A model generated the notes under the pieces. The model saw only the letters and a list, made by a program, of their open reading frames with translations. It was not told the DNA's origin and made no database searches. This document shows positions 22,840 to 34,320 of a stretch of DNA of 64,000 nucleotides, piece by piece; within the stretch, counting starts at the first letter, position 1; the number at the start of each line of letters is the position of its first letter. The position numbers were made by a program, and so were the translations under genes. Source of the DNA: Arctopsyche grandis (lineage: Eukaryota > Arthropoda > Insecta > Trichoptera > Hydropsychidae); contig NC_135365.1 in the NCBI RefSeq assembly GCF_051622035.1, positions 27,342,001 through 27,406,000 of the forward strand, given 5' to 3'.

Positions 22840-23318
22840 TATTATTTATTTTACATACATATATACATATGTATACCTAACAGGTAAACCCCAATGCGTC
22901 TTCCTGGCCATTTACAAACAATGTAGCATTTTTATTACATAAGAATTACGAGAGGCAGAATAACAAAAAATCAACAATTAATTAATTAATTAATCCATTG
23001 AGACATCTATGAATTTAGACTTGTACATAATTTTTTACATATTGTACATAAATCAAATTGATATATTTGTGACAGCAGATAGGATGAATTTTTTTCCAAT
23101 TTGAGGAACCACTTCAATGAAAATCAGATAAATTGTCAAACTCTGATAAGAAACGATCGACTTGGAGTCACAAATATCCAAGTCTGACCAGCAGCATTAC
23201 AGATAATATATTCAGAATAAATTCTTTTCCATTGAGGTCAACTCACGGGATCAAACCCGGTGACCTCTCGGCGCTAGGTAAAAGCCCAACCACCGAGCCA
23301 TACTATATTTATTGTTAC
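22840..23318 (-). mobile_element. tRNA-headed SINE, copy 1
   Basis: On the minus strand the head carries a box A-like stretch around ATGGCTCGGTGGTTG and box B GGGTTTGATCCC. A body (GAAACGATCG..TTGTCAAA; GTAATAAAAATGCTACATTG) and a tail with GGCCAGGAAGACGCATTGGG and CTGTTAGG follow, then an AT-rich end. Confidence 0.8.
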
Positions 23319-23461
23319 TAACCACTTCTTACTTTCACCTACGATTTCTAGTCAGAAGAAATTTTGGTTCTTATCCGATCGTTTTCAAACTTTGCCATTT
23401 TGCTCAGTTTGGTCATCAATATATACATATGTGGAAATTATGTCCGTAATAGACACGTTTA

Positions 23462-23876
23462 GTCAGCTGTATGGCTTAGCGGTAGCATATATGTTTAGCA
23501 CTAAGTGATCAGTGGGTTCGATCCGCTATACTGCTGGTTAGATTTGGGGGTTTTGTGAGTCCAAATAGATCGTTTCTTATCAAAGTTTTTCAATTTTATC
23601 TGATCATTGTTGAAACGGTTCCTCAAAACTGGCAAAAAAATCATCTTTCCTTTCGTTACAAATCTTCTGTATTTATTGTGTGTATAATTTGTAAAAAATA
23701 TGTACAAAATCTAAGTCCATAGATGTCTCAATGGATTAATTCTGTAATTAATTAATTAATTGTTATTTCGTGTTCTTCAGCTTCTGGATATATAGTGATT
23801 ACGCAATAATAAACGCATTGGGGTCTTGCTGTCAAGTTTTCCTGGTATATATCTTTGTAAAATAAATAAATAAATG
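23462..23876 (+). mobile_element. tRNA-headed SINE, copy 2
   Basis: Box A TGGCTTAGCGGTAGC and box B GGGTTCGATCC are 32-33 bases apart. The body contains ATAGATGTCTCAATGG and (TTAA)n, and the 3' end has GCATTGGGGTC, TTCCTGG and a (AAAT)n tail. It lies head to head with copy 1. Box B is followed by non-tRNA sequence, so this is not a tRNA gene. Confidence 0.85.
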
Positions 23877-24720
23877 TTTGAAAATACTGCATCTTCGGCC
23901 ACACTGTCGCACATGTCCACACTAATCGTTTTTTCCCTTTTCACCCCCCCCCTCTCGCTATCGTAGATTAAGCACTTTGCCATGTTTATGTTTGTTTGGA
24001 AAATAATCCCTACGCACAAATAGTCTAATTGTTTTCTTTTAAGGATGTAGAATAAGTATAGGATTTAAAAATAAATAATATGTCAAACCTAAAGGGCACT
24101 ATTGAATTGTTGATTTTTCCGAAATTTCTAATAGGTAGGTATGTGTCCAGATTTTTTTCGACAGTCTGTAATTGATGTCTTTTGTTATATTTAATAGAAT
24201 TTTCCGGAGAGGAAAAGTGGACCGATCGAAGCAAGGAGCAATTGTGAAAGACAGCGACACGCTAGGGTGACATGTCAGTTGCCATCACGAACAGACATGT
24301 GTCTCGAGCCAAGATAGACCACCCGCCTACGTCCCAAAAATAAAAATAAAAAAATAAAATGAAATAAAAGTAGCGTCCTGGAAAATTAATCACAGCGAGA
24401 GATCCATTAAGTGAAAATTGTATTTTTAATCGCCTGTCAGAAAATTGATAGCGACTGTGACAGTAGGTGTCGACTGAGGATTTTCTTCAAATTGAAATAC
24501 TTATATTATACATTGAAATATATTATACATACAAATATGTGTATATATGTAGGTATATTATACTTATATATAACACAAATCGAACTTTTGTATTTATATC
24601 TGTTCGTAAGTTTGGGTTACAGTATCCAATTAAGAGGGCTGTACACCCGAAACCTTAATTTTGTTAGCGTTCCTTTCTTCTATATATATATTGAGTGTAT
24701 GTATATATTGAGTGAATGCG
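23877..24720. other. Non-coding flank of the RTE LINE
   Basis: No gene recognised. It contains a C9 run at about 23944 and, at 24702-24720, the left copy of the LINE target duplication. Confidence 0.5.
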
Positions 24721-27700
24721 TCAATATATATCAATTATTGCTGTCGGTTCCCTCATCACTGAGGATCGTGACTATGATGTGCGGTCAACCAGCTGCCTCC
24801 ATTCAGTTCTAAATTCGGCCAGGCGAAGACTTGCTACCGTGGAAGCGCCCGTCGCTGCAGATACTTGGTCAGTCCAGCGTGCGGGGGATCTGCCTCTAGC
24901 TCTTCTGCCTTCGACGCTACCAACCACAACCAACCGCTCCAGGCTCTCCTCACCTCTTCGTGCAATGTGGCCGAAGAACTGCAATATACGTTTCAGGCAT
25001 ATTGTTGACAATCTATCCTTGATTTTCAATTCTTCAAGAATAGACACATTCGTGCGTTTGTCGGTCCAAGGCACGCGCAGTAGCCGTCTCCAGGACCACA
25101 TCTCGAAGGCATCGATTCTCCGTCTATCCGCCGCCTTCATGGTCCACGTCTCGACACCATAAAGGCAGACAGAAAAAACGAGACTCTTCACGAGACGGAT
25201 TTTGACAGCAGTTGTAATGGCTCTATTCTTCCAAATCTTCGTTAGTTGTGACATTGCCGATTTTGCTAATGTAATCCGGCGCCGTATTTCCAATTCGCTG
25301 CCGCCGTTGTTAGATATGAGTGACCCCAGATAGACAAAATTATCAACCACATCTATACCGTTTAAAGCTGATTTGTTGTTTTGCAGCTGTTGGTGACGGT
25401 CAATTATCATAATTTTTGTTTTGGGGCGGTTTATCTGGAGGCCAAGCACATTACTCTCTGTCTCAACACGACGGATCAGTTCGGCCATTTCTTCATGATT
25501 ATTAGCTATGAGCGTTGTGTCATCCGCATACCGAAGATTGGATAGTTTTTTTCCACCAATGGACACTCCACCCTTCCAACCATCCAGTGCTCTACGCATT
25601 ATATACTCTCCATATATATTGAATAGGTCTGGAGATAATATACACCCTTGCCTTACTCCACGTTGTACTCGAAAATTTGTCGAGTTTAGCGAATTGATTC
25701 GAACTACTGCATTGTTATCATTATACAAGTTGTGTATTATCTTTACAAGATGCATGGGGACTCCCATGTCCAGTAGAACTTTCCACAGATAGTCCCAGTT
25801 CACAAAGTCAAAAGCTTTTTTATAGTCTATAAAACAAAGAACGGCTGGAGTTTGAAACTCCCGACATTTTTCAATGAGTTGACGTATATTCAGTATTTGT
25901 TCCCTCGTCCCTTTGCCTTTTACAAACCCTGCTTGTTCGTTCGGTATTTGCCATCCAAGGTAACTGCTCAAACGATCTTTAATTATATACAGCAATACTT
26001 TACTAGAGTGCGATATTAAGGCTAAGGTCCTGTAATTCTCGCATTTTTTTGTAGATCCTTTCTTGTGTAAGGGAATGAATATTGAATTGACCCAATCTTT
26101 CGGCCATACTCCGTTTACCCAGATCTTGTTGCACATATTACATAGCGCCTTTATCGCAGTTTCACCAAGCTCTTTCAGAAGTTCAGCTTGTATACCATCG
26201 CTGCCAGGAGACTTTTTACATTTCAGTTTCTTTATGGCATTTACAACTTCAGATGTCAAGATGTCAGGCTCCCTGACATCATCAATTAGGGAAACAATTG
26301 AGGTCGACGAACTACCACTGTACAATTCCGAACAGTATTCTTTCCATCGGTTGAGTATCACATCAATATCTGTAAGCGTGTTTCCAAATTGATCATCTAT
26401 TGTCCAAGTTTTGGGTGAAAATTTTTGAGTGACGATTTTTACTTTGTGAAAAATATCCCTTGCCTGATTCTTTAATGCGTGTTTTTCTATCTCCTCACAT
26501 ATGTCATTTATATATTTAGCTTTATCCCGCCTACAACTCCTTTGAATATCTTTATGTAATATTGCATACCTTTCAAGATATTCTGTCGATGTTATGCCAG
26601 TTTGTTTAAGTCTTTTACGTTCTTTTATCTTAACCCAAGTTGAATCAGAGATAAAAGACTTACGATGTTCATTTTGCGGTGTTTGATGTTTTCTGGCATA
26701 CCGAATTATGAGATCTTTAAAAATTTTCCAAGACTCTTCTACATCTACATTAGGATTTATTTGGAATTCTGCATCTTTTTCTCTGATTACATTGCCAAAA
26801 TTAATTACATCATCATTGGTGAGTTTAATTGCTTTATTTTGATGTCTTTTAATCATTTTCAATTTCAGTCGAAATTTAGCAACAAGCAAGTTATGGTCCG
26901 ATCCGCAATCTGCACCTGGATATGTTTTGACGTTATGTATCGATGATTTCCATCTAGAATTTATTAATACATAATCGATTTGGTTGCGGTGACGATCCCC
27001 AGGAGATATCCAAGTGTACAATCGCCTAGGATGATGTTGAAACCAAGTATTCATAATGGACATTTTATTTTCAATGCAGAAACTTATAAGTTTCTCTCCT
27101 CTCTCATTTTGAATACCCAATCCATATTTACCTACTATGTTATCAATGTTGCTATTATTACCGACTTTGGCATTAAAATCACCAAGAATGATGGTCATTT
27201 CTTTGTTTGAGATATTTGACAATGTATCGAGTAGTGAAGCATAGAACGCATTTATTATAATATCTTCGGCATCTGCAGTAGGAGCATATATTTGAAGGAT
27301 GTTTAGTTTATACGGATGCGTGTTGAGTTTTAAGTGTATAAGTCTGTCGCTTATGGGGTTGTAGCCAATTAGTGCACTGGTTAATTTAGATGCTAAGATC
27401 ACCGCGACACCGCTATGTGACGAATCTTGGTTACCAGAAAAATATATCGTATTTCCATTTGAAGTTTTATAATGGCCGTTGTTCTTCCAGTGCGTTTCCG
27501 AGATTCCGAGTATATCTAGCCCATGACTGTACATCTCTTTCTCAACAACCAGTGTTTTCCCAGGATTCAGGAGTCCTCTAACGTTCCAAGTACCTATTTT
27601 GGATTTGTTCCGTAAAGTTTCTCCAGTCGCATATTTTCCACATGATGCCTGGTGAGTCACATGCATGTGGCCAGTAGCCAATTTCACACCGTGAGACCTG

Positions 27701-28209
27701 GAACCTCGAAGGCGCCGGGTGTCAGCCGGAGAGTCAGACTTCTTCACACTTTTATTTTTGTACATCATAGTTATCTTGGGAGAATACTGCAGTGGATTCC
27801 CACTTCCTTCTACAGCGCAGTAAATGTTTTGACATCTTATACTGGCAGAGCTGCTGCCCACTACCAGGGATTTATTATAGAGTTTCCTTCTCTGTCAAAG
27901 ATGATACGGTACCTTTGAAAACCGGGTTGTGCTTTTGTTAAGCGGCGGCACTTACTCGCCGCTGACCTGAGACCGTCATAGTGTTGTGTGACATTTTATA
28001 GAGTGAAACTTACCACGGATTCACTCATCACCACTCTTATCTCAGCGCTCCTTGTCCAGGACCACCATGTCGCCATGGCAGTTGACTACAAGAGTCGTTC
28101 CCCTATCTGCAACTTGGGGACCTGAGCGGTTGCATGGAGCTCTGCTCTGAGCTTAATAATTACTCTATTATTGCTCTGAGCTTAATAATTATATATCAAT
28201 ATATATATA
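24721..28209 (-). mobile_element. Full-length RTE-clade LINE
   Basis: About 3.5 kb between two copies of TATATATTGAGTGAA(T/C)GCG (24702-24720 and 28210-28228; 18 of 19 bases agree), read as a target duplication. The short 3' UTR (about 50 bp after the stop) and lack of a long poly(A) tail fit RTE elements. At the 5' end the word TGCTCTGAGCTTAATAATTA is tandemly repeated (28142-28193). The target flank is itself TA-rich, so exact borders are uncertain. Confidence 0.8.
24772..27861 (-). CDS. RTE-type endonuclease/reverse transcriptase (1029 codons, intact)
   Basis: An apurinic-endonuclease-like domain spans residues about 89-330: TWNVRG 91-96, SETHW 121-125, GDFNAKVG 227-234, and SDHN 321-324. 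A reverse transcriptase follows at about 540-830: IDYKKAFD 678-685, RQGCILSP 737-744 and the catalytic YADD 778-781. The C-terminal region is Arg/Trp-rich (SWRRLLRVPW; FGHIARRG). Order and motifs match RTE/BovB LINEs, whose single large ORF is about this size. The protein nicks target DNA and primes reverse transcription of its own RNA. No stop or frameshift was seen, so the copy may be young or still competent. The start codon is the first Met of the frame; the true start may be further in, since residues 1-85 have no recognised domain. Confidence 0.92.
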   Translation of the reverse strand: MGSSSASIRCQNIYCAVEGSGNPLQYSPKITMMYKNKSVKKSDSPADTRRLRGSRSHGVKLATGHMHVTHQASCGKYATGETLRNKSKIGTWNVRGLLNPGKTLVVEKEMYSHGLDILGISETHWKNNGHYKTSNGNTIYFSGNQDSSHSGVAVILASKLTSALIGYNPISDRLIHLKLNTHPYKLNILQIYAPTADAEDIIINAFYASLLDTLSNISNKEMTIILGDFNAKVGNNSNIDNIVGKYGLGIQNERGEKLISFCIENKMSIMNTWFQHHPRRLYTWISPGDRHRNQIDYVLINSRWKSSIHNVKTYPGADCGSDHNLLVAKFRLKLKMIKRHQNKAIKLTNDDVINFGNVIREKDAEFQINPNVDVEESWKIFKDLIIRYARKHQTPQNEHRKSFISDSTWVKIKERKRLKQTGITSTEYLERYAILHKDIQRSCRRDKAKYINDICEEIEKHALKNQARDIFHKVKIVTQKFSPKTWTIDDQFGNTLTDIDVILNRWKEYCSELYSGSSSTSIVSLIDDVREPDILTSEVVNAIKKLKCKKSPGSDGIQAELLKELGETAIKALCNMCNKIWVNGVWPKDWVNSIFIPLHKKGSTKKCENYRTLALISHSSKVLLYIIKDRLSSYLGWQIPNEQAGFVKGKGTREQILNIRQLIEKCREFQTPAVLCFIDYKKAFDFVNWDYLWKVLLDMGVPMHLVKIIHNLYNDNNAVVRINSLNSTNFRVQRGVRQGCILSPDLFNIYGEYIMRRALDGWKGGVSIGGKKLSNLRYADDTTLIANNHEEMAELIRRVETESNVLGLQINRPKTKIMIIDRHQQLQNNKSALNGIDVVDNFVYLGSLISNNGGSELEIRRRITLAKSAMSQLTKIWKNRAITTAVKIRLVKSLVFSVCLYGVETWTMKAADRRRIDAFEMWSWRRLLRVPWTDKRTNVSILEELKIKDRLSTICLKRILQFFGHIARRGEESLERLVVVGSVEGRRARGRSPARWTDQVSAATGASTVASLRLAEFRTEWRQLVDRTS

Positions 28210-28229
28210 TATATATTGAGTGAACGCGA

Positions 28230-28935
28230 CAGTCGCGCTTCGACCAGATAAAACGTATTTTAAATTGACAAAATCGAGGTTTCGTATTCTCCTATTTTCT
28301 CCTCCAAAACTGGACCAATTTAAAAAAAAAATTCATCATCGGTATGAGAAAGATACTTTCTGTGCATCTATCGGCGTATTTTTTTTTTAAATCGACCGTT
28401 AAATAAGCACGCTGGACTCGTTTCGAGGGTGTAAAAAAGAGGCGATTTTATAGATGTTTGGCGGCTCCTAGCTCCTATAAAAAATAATTAATCAAAAAAA
28501 TAAAACAATAGATGCACCCCAATGGTGGATATCCATAGCATATTAAAAATTAATTTCTCTAGTGCCATAATTGAGGAAGGGAGAAGTATAGTACGTTTGT
28601 ATGGACAAGGCGCTGCTGTCCAGCCCTCTTGATGGACATCATCATCTACTCGAGTATCGAATAGTAAAATCTTAAGATACTCGAGTATACTTGAGAATAT
28701 ACAAAATGTACCAAAACAGATATTAATCATGACATTTCAAACTATCTATCAGCCCAATAGTTTTCCGTCGAATGCTTTTACTACATTTATTATTATATTA
28801 TATAATACATACAGCGACGGGTGAATTGTGCTCCTTTCTTAAAAAAAAGCCCAAACTCTTCTGATCGCTTTGACATGGCTAAAATATTAAACATTAATTA
28901 GTTTTCTATTGTTTTATATAAGTAATAAGCAGAAT
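28230..28935. other. Non-coding, no gene recognised
   Basis: AT-rich sequence between the RTE LINE and SINE copy 3. It holds a short CTCGAGTAT-type repeated word near 28648-28690 but no supported gene. Confidence 0.5.
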
Positions 28936-28937
28936 AT

Positions 28938-29342
28938 ACTAGTGGTTTGCATAAAATGCTTTGAACAAAGTGGTCACGGGTTCAAATCCCACTGGTTTCT
29001 GCTGGCCAGACCTTGGATTTGTGACTCCAGGTTGACCGTTTCCAATCGGAGTTTGTCAATGTATCTGATTTTCATTGAAACGGTTCCAACAAATTGGCAA
29101 CCTTACTCAATTTTTTGCAAATTCTCGAGTTTTCAGCAATCTCGAATTTCGCTGAATTGTATAAAAAGCTGCAAATTTACAAATTTGACCATATACGTCT
29201 CTGTGTATGTATTTTAATTGGTACGTATTTACTTTGCATAATACTAATACTTGTATCAAATGTACAATGTTTCTGGCCAGGAAGGCGCATTTGGGTTACC
29301 TGTTAGGCCTTCCTGGTATAAATTGAAAATAAATAAATAAAT
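28938..29342 (+). mobile_element. tRNA-headed SINE, copy 3, with 3' stem-loop
   Basis: Box B GGGTTCAAATCCC is followed by CTGGCCAGACCTTGGATTTG and the shared body. The 3' end is the best preserved in the window: CCAGGAAGGC (29277-29286) can pair perfectly with GCCTTCCTGG (29307-29316) across 20 bases. Then comes an (AAAT)n tail. Confidence 0.85.
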
Positions 29343-29583
29343 CTTAAATATTAGAGGTGTGGACTATTGCCAGGGGAGGCACCAAAACTTTTTAATAAAA
29401 AAATAATTTTCATACCATAATATCTACAAATAAATAAAACTTCATATCATAGCTTAGCAGTAAAAATTCAATGCATGAATGTTTATTTTCATTTTACTTT
29501 CATTTTTATATACACATTTAATTAGCAACCCTTCTCGAAGAAAACCAACATAAAGAGACACATTTGTGGACGAACGATAATTT

Positions 29584-30113
29584 TATTGTTAAACTTGCCT
29601 ATTGGTTGAAATTTTTGGAAAATTGCGCAGTTTAAGTAAATCAATGCAGGGATCACAAATACACCCACTTGTTCAAAAAGACAAAGTAAAAGCTTTCATT
29701 AAAAAGCTGAAGTTATGGAAATCAAATTTACAGAAGAATGAGTTTGATATGTTTTCACTTTCCAAAGATTTCTGAGCCACAGCCAATATTGAAGCAAGTA
29801 AAAATCTTTTTATTGATCACTTGGATGGTTTTATGCTGCATTTTTCCAATTATTTCAAAGACCTTGATTTCTCATAGTTTTTGTGGATACAGAATCCATT
29901 TAACTACAATGAAGAAGACGAATTCGAGCTGACAACCATCGAAATAGAAAAATTGATAGAATTATCATGCGATAGCTCAATAAAACAAAAGTTTCAAAAT
30001 TAAAACATAATTAAATTTTGGATGAATCTTAGTGGAGAGTATGAATCTTTGTATTGCAAAACAATGCAAGAGCTTCTACCGTTTGTAACGTCTTATTTAT
30101 GCGAGTTTGGAAA
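29584..30113 (+). pseudogene. ZBED-type hAT transposase remnant
   Basis: One continuous frame from about 29632 encodes MQGSQIHPLVQKDKVKAF, KLKLWKSN, NYFKDLDFS, WIQNPF, LIELSCDSSIK, and PFVTSYLCEFG. These are the C-terminal blocks of ZBED5/SCAND3-like hAT transposases. Three in-frame stops and no frameshift were seen. No terminal repeats were found. Confidence 0.75.
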
Positions 30114-31387
30114 CCGATGCTCTAAATGCATATAAGTGAACACCTTTAAAAATATACACATGTTTTAGTTTACGATTCCGACAGACTGGTACAAATGATT
30201 TCTTTATTCTAAAATATTTAACGCGACAGCTGCACATTTCATAGAGTTCGTTGCCATTGATAAGATAAGGACACAAATATACACAATATATTTTTCCGTT
30301 GGACCCCTTTAGCATAACCGACGACTAAAGCTATACAAAAAAACCATTATCTGATACCATTATCTGTCACCTTTCAAAGCTTCTCGGATGTGAACGTCGA
30401 AATCACGACGTTAGAAAATTTATTTACTAACGTATTACCCGAGTATTACTTTTCAAAATACTTTATTATTGAGGGCTTAAAAAATGGACGAATATACCCA
30501 AGCATCGAGTACTCGGTTACTCGAATTTGAGACTATAGTCTGGACGTTGGGACACAAAGTGCACACCTTACGGCAAAATCGCACAGAGAGGTAAGTGGCC
30601 CGTAGTTTTTTTTAGATACATTTAAACATGCGAAAAAAATGCAGCATCCTAGCCCATATTCATGGCACATACTCTCAAAAAAAAAGAAAATGACGTTCAT
30701 CTCTGTGTGATTTCGCCCTTATTGTGTCTCCGAGCGCGCTTTTTGTCCGAATTTAGACCATTGAAAGTATCATGTGTAACAATAACAGCTACGACAGACA
30801 AATAGCAAGAAATTTGTCCGCCGATTTATCTGTAAAGATGTAATGCTAACTAACGACTGTTGATACATCAACGGTGGTTTTAGGAAGGAATTTTCCCATG
30901 AAAAGAAATCAATGAATACTTACATATAATAAAGGTATATTAAATTATTATATAACATGTAATCTTCGATGTATTGAATCGTTCTGTATAGGACACATTC
31001 ACGTGTATTTATGTACATATGTACATATAATAGATAAACGGGTCGTAATATAATTTTTGCCAGGACCGTGCACGCCTAAGTAAATATTGTTTAAAATAAT
31101 ATTGACCTTTTTTGTAATGACACGTCAGGGCTTATGAGCGTGCGCTTTGTCCTTTGTGGTACCCGAGTACAAAGTAAAACATGAAAAAGGAAAATTTTCA
31201 GCTTGAACTGCGTGCGTTTGTGAAAATGGGTTGAAAAATAGAGACCTTTGGTGTATTTTTTTATTGACGCCATTGAAAAACCGTCATTATCTTATATAAT
31301 AAAATAAATATAAATATTTTTTTAATGTATAGAATTTATTAATAATAACACTGTTCGACACGAAAAATGGTTCAGAGACTAGATATG
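30114..31387. other. Non-coding with an inverted-repeat candidate
   Basis: Mostly AT-rich, no gene supported. At 30549-30591 and 30699-30731 there are related inverted arms (GGGACACAA..GGCAAAATCGCACAGAGAG against GGAGACACAATAAGGGCGAA..CACAGAGATG), about 185 bp in all. This could be a small MITE. Confidence 0.45.
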
Positions 31388-31846
31388 ACTTTTCTTATTG
31401 ATCTATGCCCAGTAAATACGAATCTGGTAATAAAAAAATGTTGATTGGCTCGAGATTCGGAGATATATGTACATATGTGTTTTTTAAATCGAGCGATTTT
31501 TCTATATCTTGGTGTTGTTCGGTCGATGTCTCAACATCTGTCAATTTTCTATTCAAAATTAATATTGGAATCTATAGTTGGATATTTTATCTGTCATATG
31601 TAGTACTTTTCAGTTTAAAATCTCTCTAAGTAGTGGTCCAGTTTAAATCAAAAGTCAAAAATACGTATTTTCACTTGGGATTTTTTCCCACTGTTAATAC
31701 TATTTTATATCAAGTATTTTCTATTGATACATGTTAATTGGAATATTGCTCTGGCCACACTATTTTTTGTTTTCGTTTAAAAGGGTTAATTGGAAGTGTG
31801 CTGAATTTTAAATCGGTAAAATTGTGAGCTAAAATCTCGTATTAGT
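31388..31846 (+). repeat. Dispersed 460-bp repeat, copy 1
   Basis: Collinear with 42318-42776 in the same orientation, from CTTTTCTTAT(T/A)GATCT(A/T)TGCCC to AAATCGGTAAAATTG(T/C)GAGC. Identity is about 85-90% by eye. There is no conserved ORF; it may be the non-coding end of a DNA transposon. Confidence 0.85.
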
Positions 31847-31869
31847 TGAGCACGGCTTTGCTTTGTGTA

Positions 31870-32225
31870 TACTGTACGCCTTTTTTGGACCGTGGACTCC
31901 TTTTGCGTTTAATATTTTTCAGCGCCTCCCCCCATATTTTCAAGAAAAATATAATTTATAAACTTTATTTTATAATTACAAATTTGAACATATATACATA
32001 TGCAAGTTATATATTAAAAAAAAAAAAATTGAAATATAATTTTATTTAATGTGATCCTTGTGCTCGATGTAAACTAGCGAGTATATTTATATCTGGCTCA
32101 AGTGTTGTTAGTGACATATGGAGATCGCCTTTTTTTTACAATATCAAGATTTTTACTCGACTAAATCCAGATTCAACGAGATAAGATGTAGGAAATGCAA
32201 TGAAATATAAACTTGCCTTCTGCCA
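31870..32225 (-). pseudogene. ZBED-type hAT transposase C-terminus remnant
   Basis: On the minus strand AFPTSYLVESGFSRVK, then KKGDLHMSLTTLEPDI and LHRAQGSH, are the last conserved blocks of ZBED5-like hAT transposases, with one stop between. Downstream lies the GGGGGGAGGCGCTGAAAAAT stretch (minus strand), probably the element's 3' region. Orientation is opposite to the remnant at 29584-30113, so these are probably two insertions. Confidence 0.75.
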
Positions 32226-32338
32226 AATCTGTGGAAATATACTCGCTATTTATGTGTTGATCCAAAAATTATCTTTATTCAGATTAAATCTTACTTGTGC
32301 ATTCGTATTACTATGCGGATTTCATCTTCTTCATATTT

Positions 32339-32369
32339 CTTTCATCCACTAGAGTCTAGTGGATGAAAG
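32339..32369. repeat. Perfect 31-bp palindrome (15-bp arms, 1-base centre)
   Basis: CTTTCATCCACTAGA, then G, then its exact reverse complement. It sits in otherwise unremarkable AT-rich DNA. It may be a residue of abutting inverted repeats or a recent inverted duplication. Confidence 0.9.
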
Positions 32370-32639
32370 TTGGGAAGAAAGATCTTTAAAGTTATCCAAC
32401 CCTTTCCGATACCCAATTTTCTAGTAAAACATAAAATTGATACTCTAATAACCCAAATAATAATTAATAAACAAATTTGATCAGCATCGTTTGGACGTTT
32501 TTACATGGAGCTCTGATAGGCTCTTCTGGTTCTGAATTTTGAGCCCTTCCAAAATACGCCTACGATCTGAGTTAAAGTCTACCAGAAATGGTATGAACAT
32601 ATGCATATCAAATTTGGCAGTTCAATATTAAATATTGCA

Positions 32640-33480
32640 TAACAATACTTGCACGGCGATGCCCGGGTGTTTTTACCAGATCCCGTACCATTTTAAAGCC
32701 TATTTAATGGCACTAAAGTTGGGGTGCCATGAAGTAGTATACCAAATTTGATGGCCCTAAGATGAAAACAGTGGATTTTGATTATTAGAAAAACAATACA
32801 AATAATAATTTTATACATATTTACATTTAAGCAAGCTAGCACTGCCAGGCACTGCTGGAATATCATTGGAAAATAAATTAAAGGACTTCGGCATCTACCA
32901 AAGTTAAAGCACAATGAGACAGTACACCAGATTTGGTAGAATTAAATTTGCGGAATTGCATAGCCCAGCATTGCCCGGCCGCTTTTTTTGGAAGACCTTC
33001 GTTCTCTAGCTAAAATTTAATTTCAATCCCGTTTTAGATCATAATAAGAGCGCCATATCTTAGTACTTGGTAAAGTTAATTATGTTAAACCACATTTGAT
33101 GGTCTAAAATTAAAATCTCTGGAATCTCAACAGGCAAACAAACTTGTCCAGCGTTTCCTGAGCCTTTAGATTTATAGTTTCAAACTCATTCCAGGCCTCG
33201 ACTACGGTTTAAGTTAGAGTAATATTAAACTTTGACCCCTACTAAAGTTAGGGTACCAAGAGATAGTATACCGATATGAACTCAAATATTTGTTTAAGAA
33301 TTGCACAACGGACAAACACACTTGCCCAGTGTTGCCCCACCGTTTTTGTATAGGGGCCTTTTGATTTATAGCTTCGAGTTGATTTAAAAAATCGTCCACA
33401 TCTTAAGTTAGAATACCATTAAACTTCAACCCCAATCTTAGTTAGGGTACCAAGAAATAGTACACCAAATAAGATTGGCC
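32640..33480. repeat. Diverged tandem array, about 165-195-bp units
   Basis: A word like TTAGGGTACCAAGAAATAGT then ACACCAAAT recurs at about 32722, 32911, 33078, 33251 and 33446. Each is followed by GG(T/C)C(T/C)AAA and by CTTGCCCAG(T/C)GTTGCCC-like words. The units differ by perhaps 30-40%. Satellite-like; no coding content. Confidence 0.65.
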
Positions 33481-34089
33481 TAAATTTTGAATTAACCCGT
33501 AGATGAAATAATATATAATGACACTTCGTATATATAAAGTAAATACATATACATATAATGTAACATAAAATATACTAAGAGGCAACAAGACTGGGTTCGA
33601 ACAGACGACCGGTCGATTTATGTGAGCTCGTCGGCTTACAACCCACTCTTGGGTGGACCCATTCTCATTTGGGATCGTCATTCATCCCAAAAATAAAATA
33701 TATTGGCCCACCAACGAAAGGTGCTCATTTATAACCGCTTCCTTATCGCGCTCGAGAAAAATTTGCACTATGAGTTAGTAGCTTGGAGCGCTTGCTCGCA
33801 AAAAAAAAAATAATAATTCCACATAAATTCTTAACGTCGTAATTCAACCATTGTGAGGTCGGAGAGGTGTTATTGTTTATTCGGCTTTGGGTAATAAATC
33901 GCGTTAAAAATTAATTTCAGTATAGTTTTACGCAGAAAGTTGGAAAATGTAATGCGAATCTGACCGACGATGAATCGTTTCGCTAGAACGAGGGTTGTTT
34001 GTTTAGGAAAGTGGATAGATTGGCTAGGGAATCTGTCTAATGTAATTAATTGTGTTTCATTTAAATATTGTCTCGAAGATTATTAAAAT
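33481..34089. other. Non-coding, no gene recognised
   Basis: AT-rich with a GGGTTCGAACAGACGACCGG stretch near 33592, which resembles a box B-like word but lacks a credible box A partner. I do not call a tRNA or SINE. Confidence 0.45.
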
Positions 34090-34320
34090 TACTGGGGTTG
34101 TGTACCCGATGACATATCATCGCATGGGAGTTGACATATTAAGTTATAAAATAATAAAAAAATAAAAGAAATGTTGGGTCGGTCGTGTGTTCCATCTCCA
34201 CGAATTTTTTTTCATGGAAATATATTTAATTTAATATTTATATTTAATTGTCTAATATGAAAAAAAGGTAAAAACAACCTACCTGCCTACTTACATATAA
34301 ACAATATAAAACAACGATAG
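34090..34320 (-). mobile_element. Helitron-type end, degenerate copy
   Basis: About 230 bp similar to 53466-53695. It keeps the exact CGATGACATATCATCG hairpin but the terminal CTAG is changed (ACTGG on the plus strand). Both copies share a downstream AATATTTATATTTAATTGT block. Confidence 0.5.

Noticed and set aside
23464..23535. Possible tRNA gene with A and B boxes (also at 52670, 61996 and 62120, and on the minus strand at 23230-23310, 56590-56680 and 61890-61970)
   Set aside because: The sequences do not close an acceptor stem and continue into the shared SINE body, so they are SINE heads.
24716..27918. Several plus-strand ORFs of 60-150 codons
   Set aside because: All lie opposite the intact RTE reverse transcriptase ORF and show no recognisable motif.
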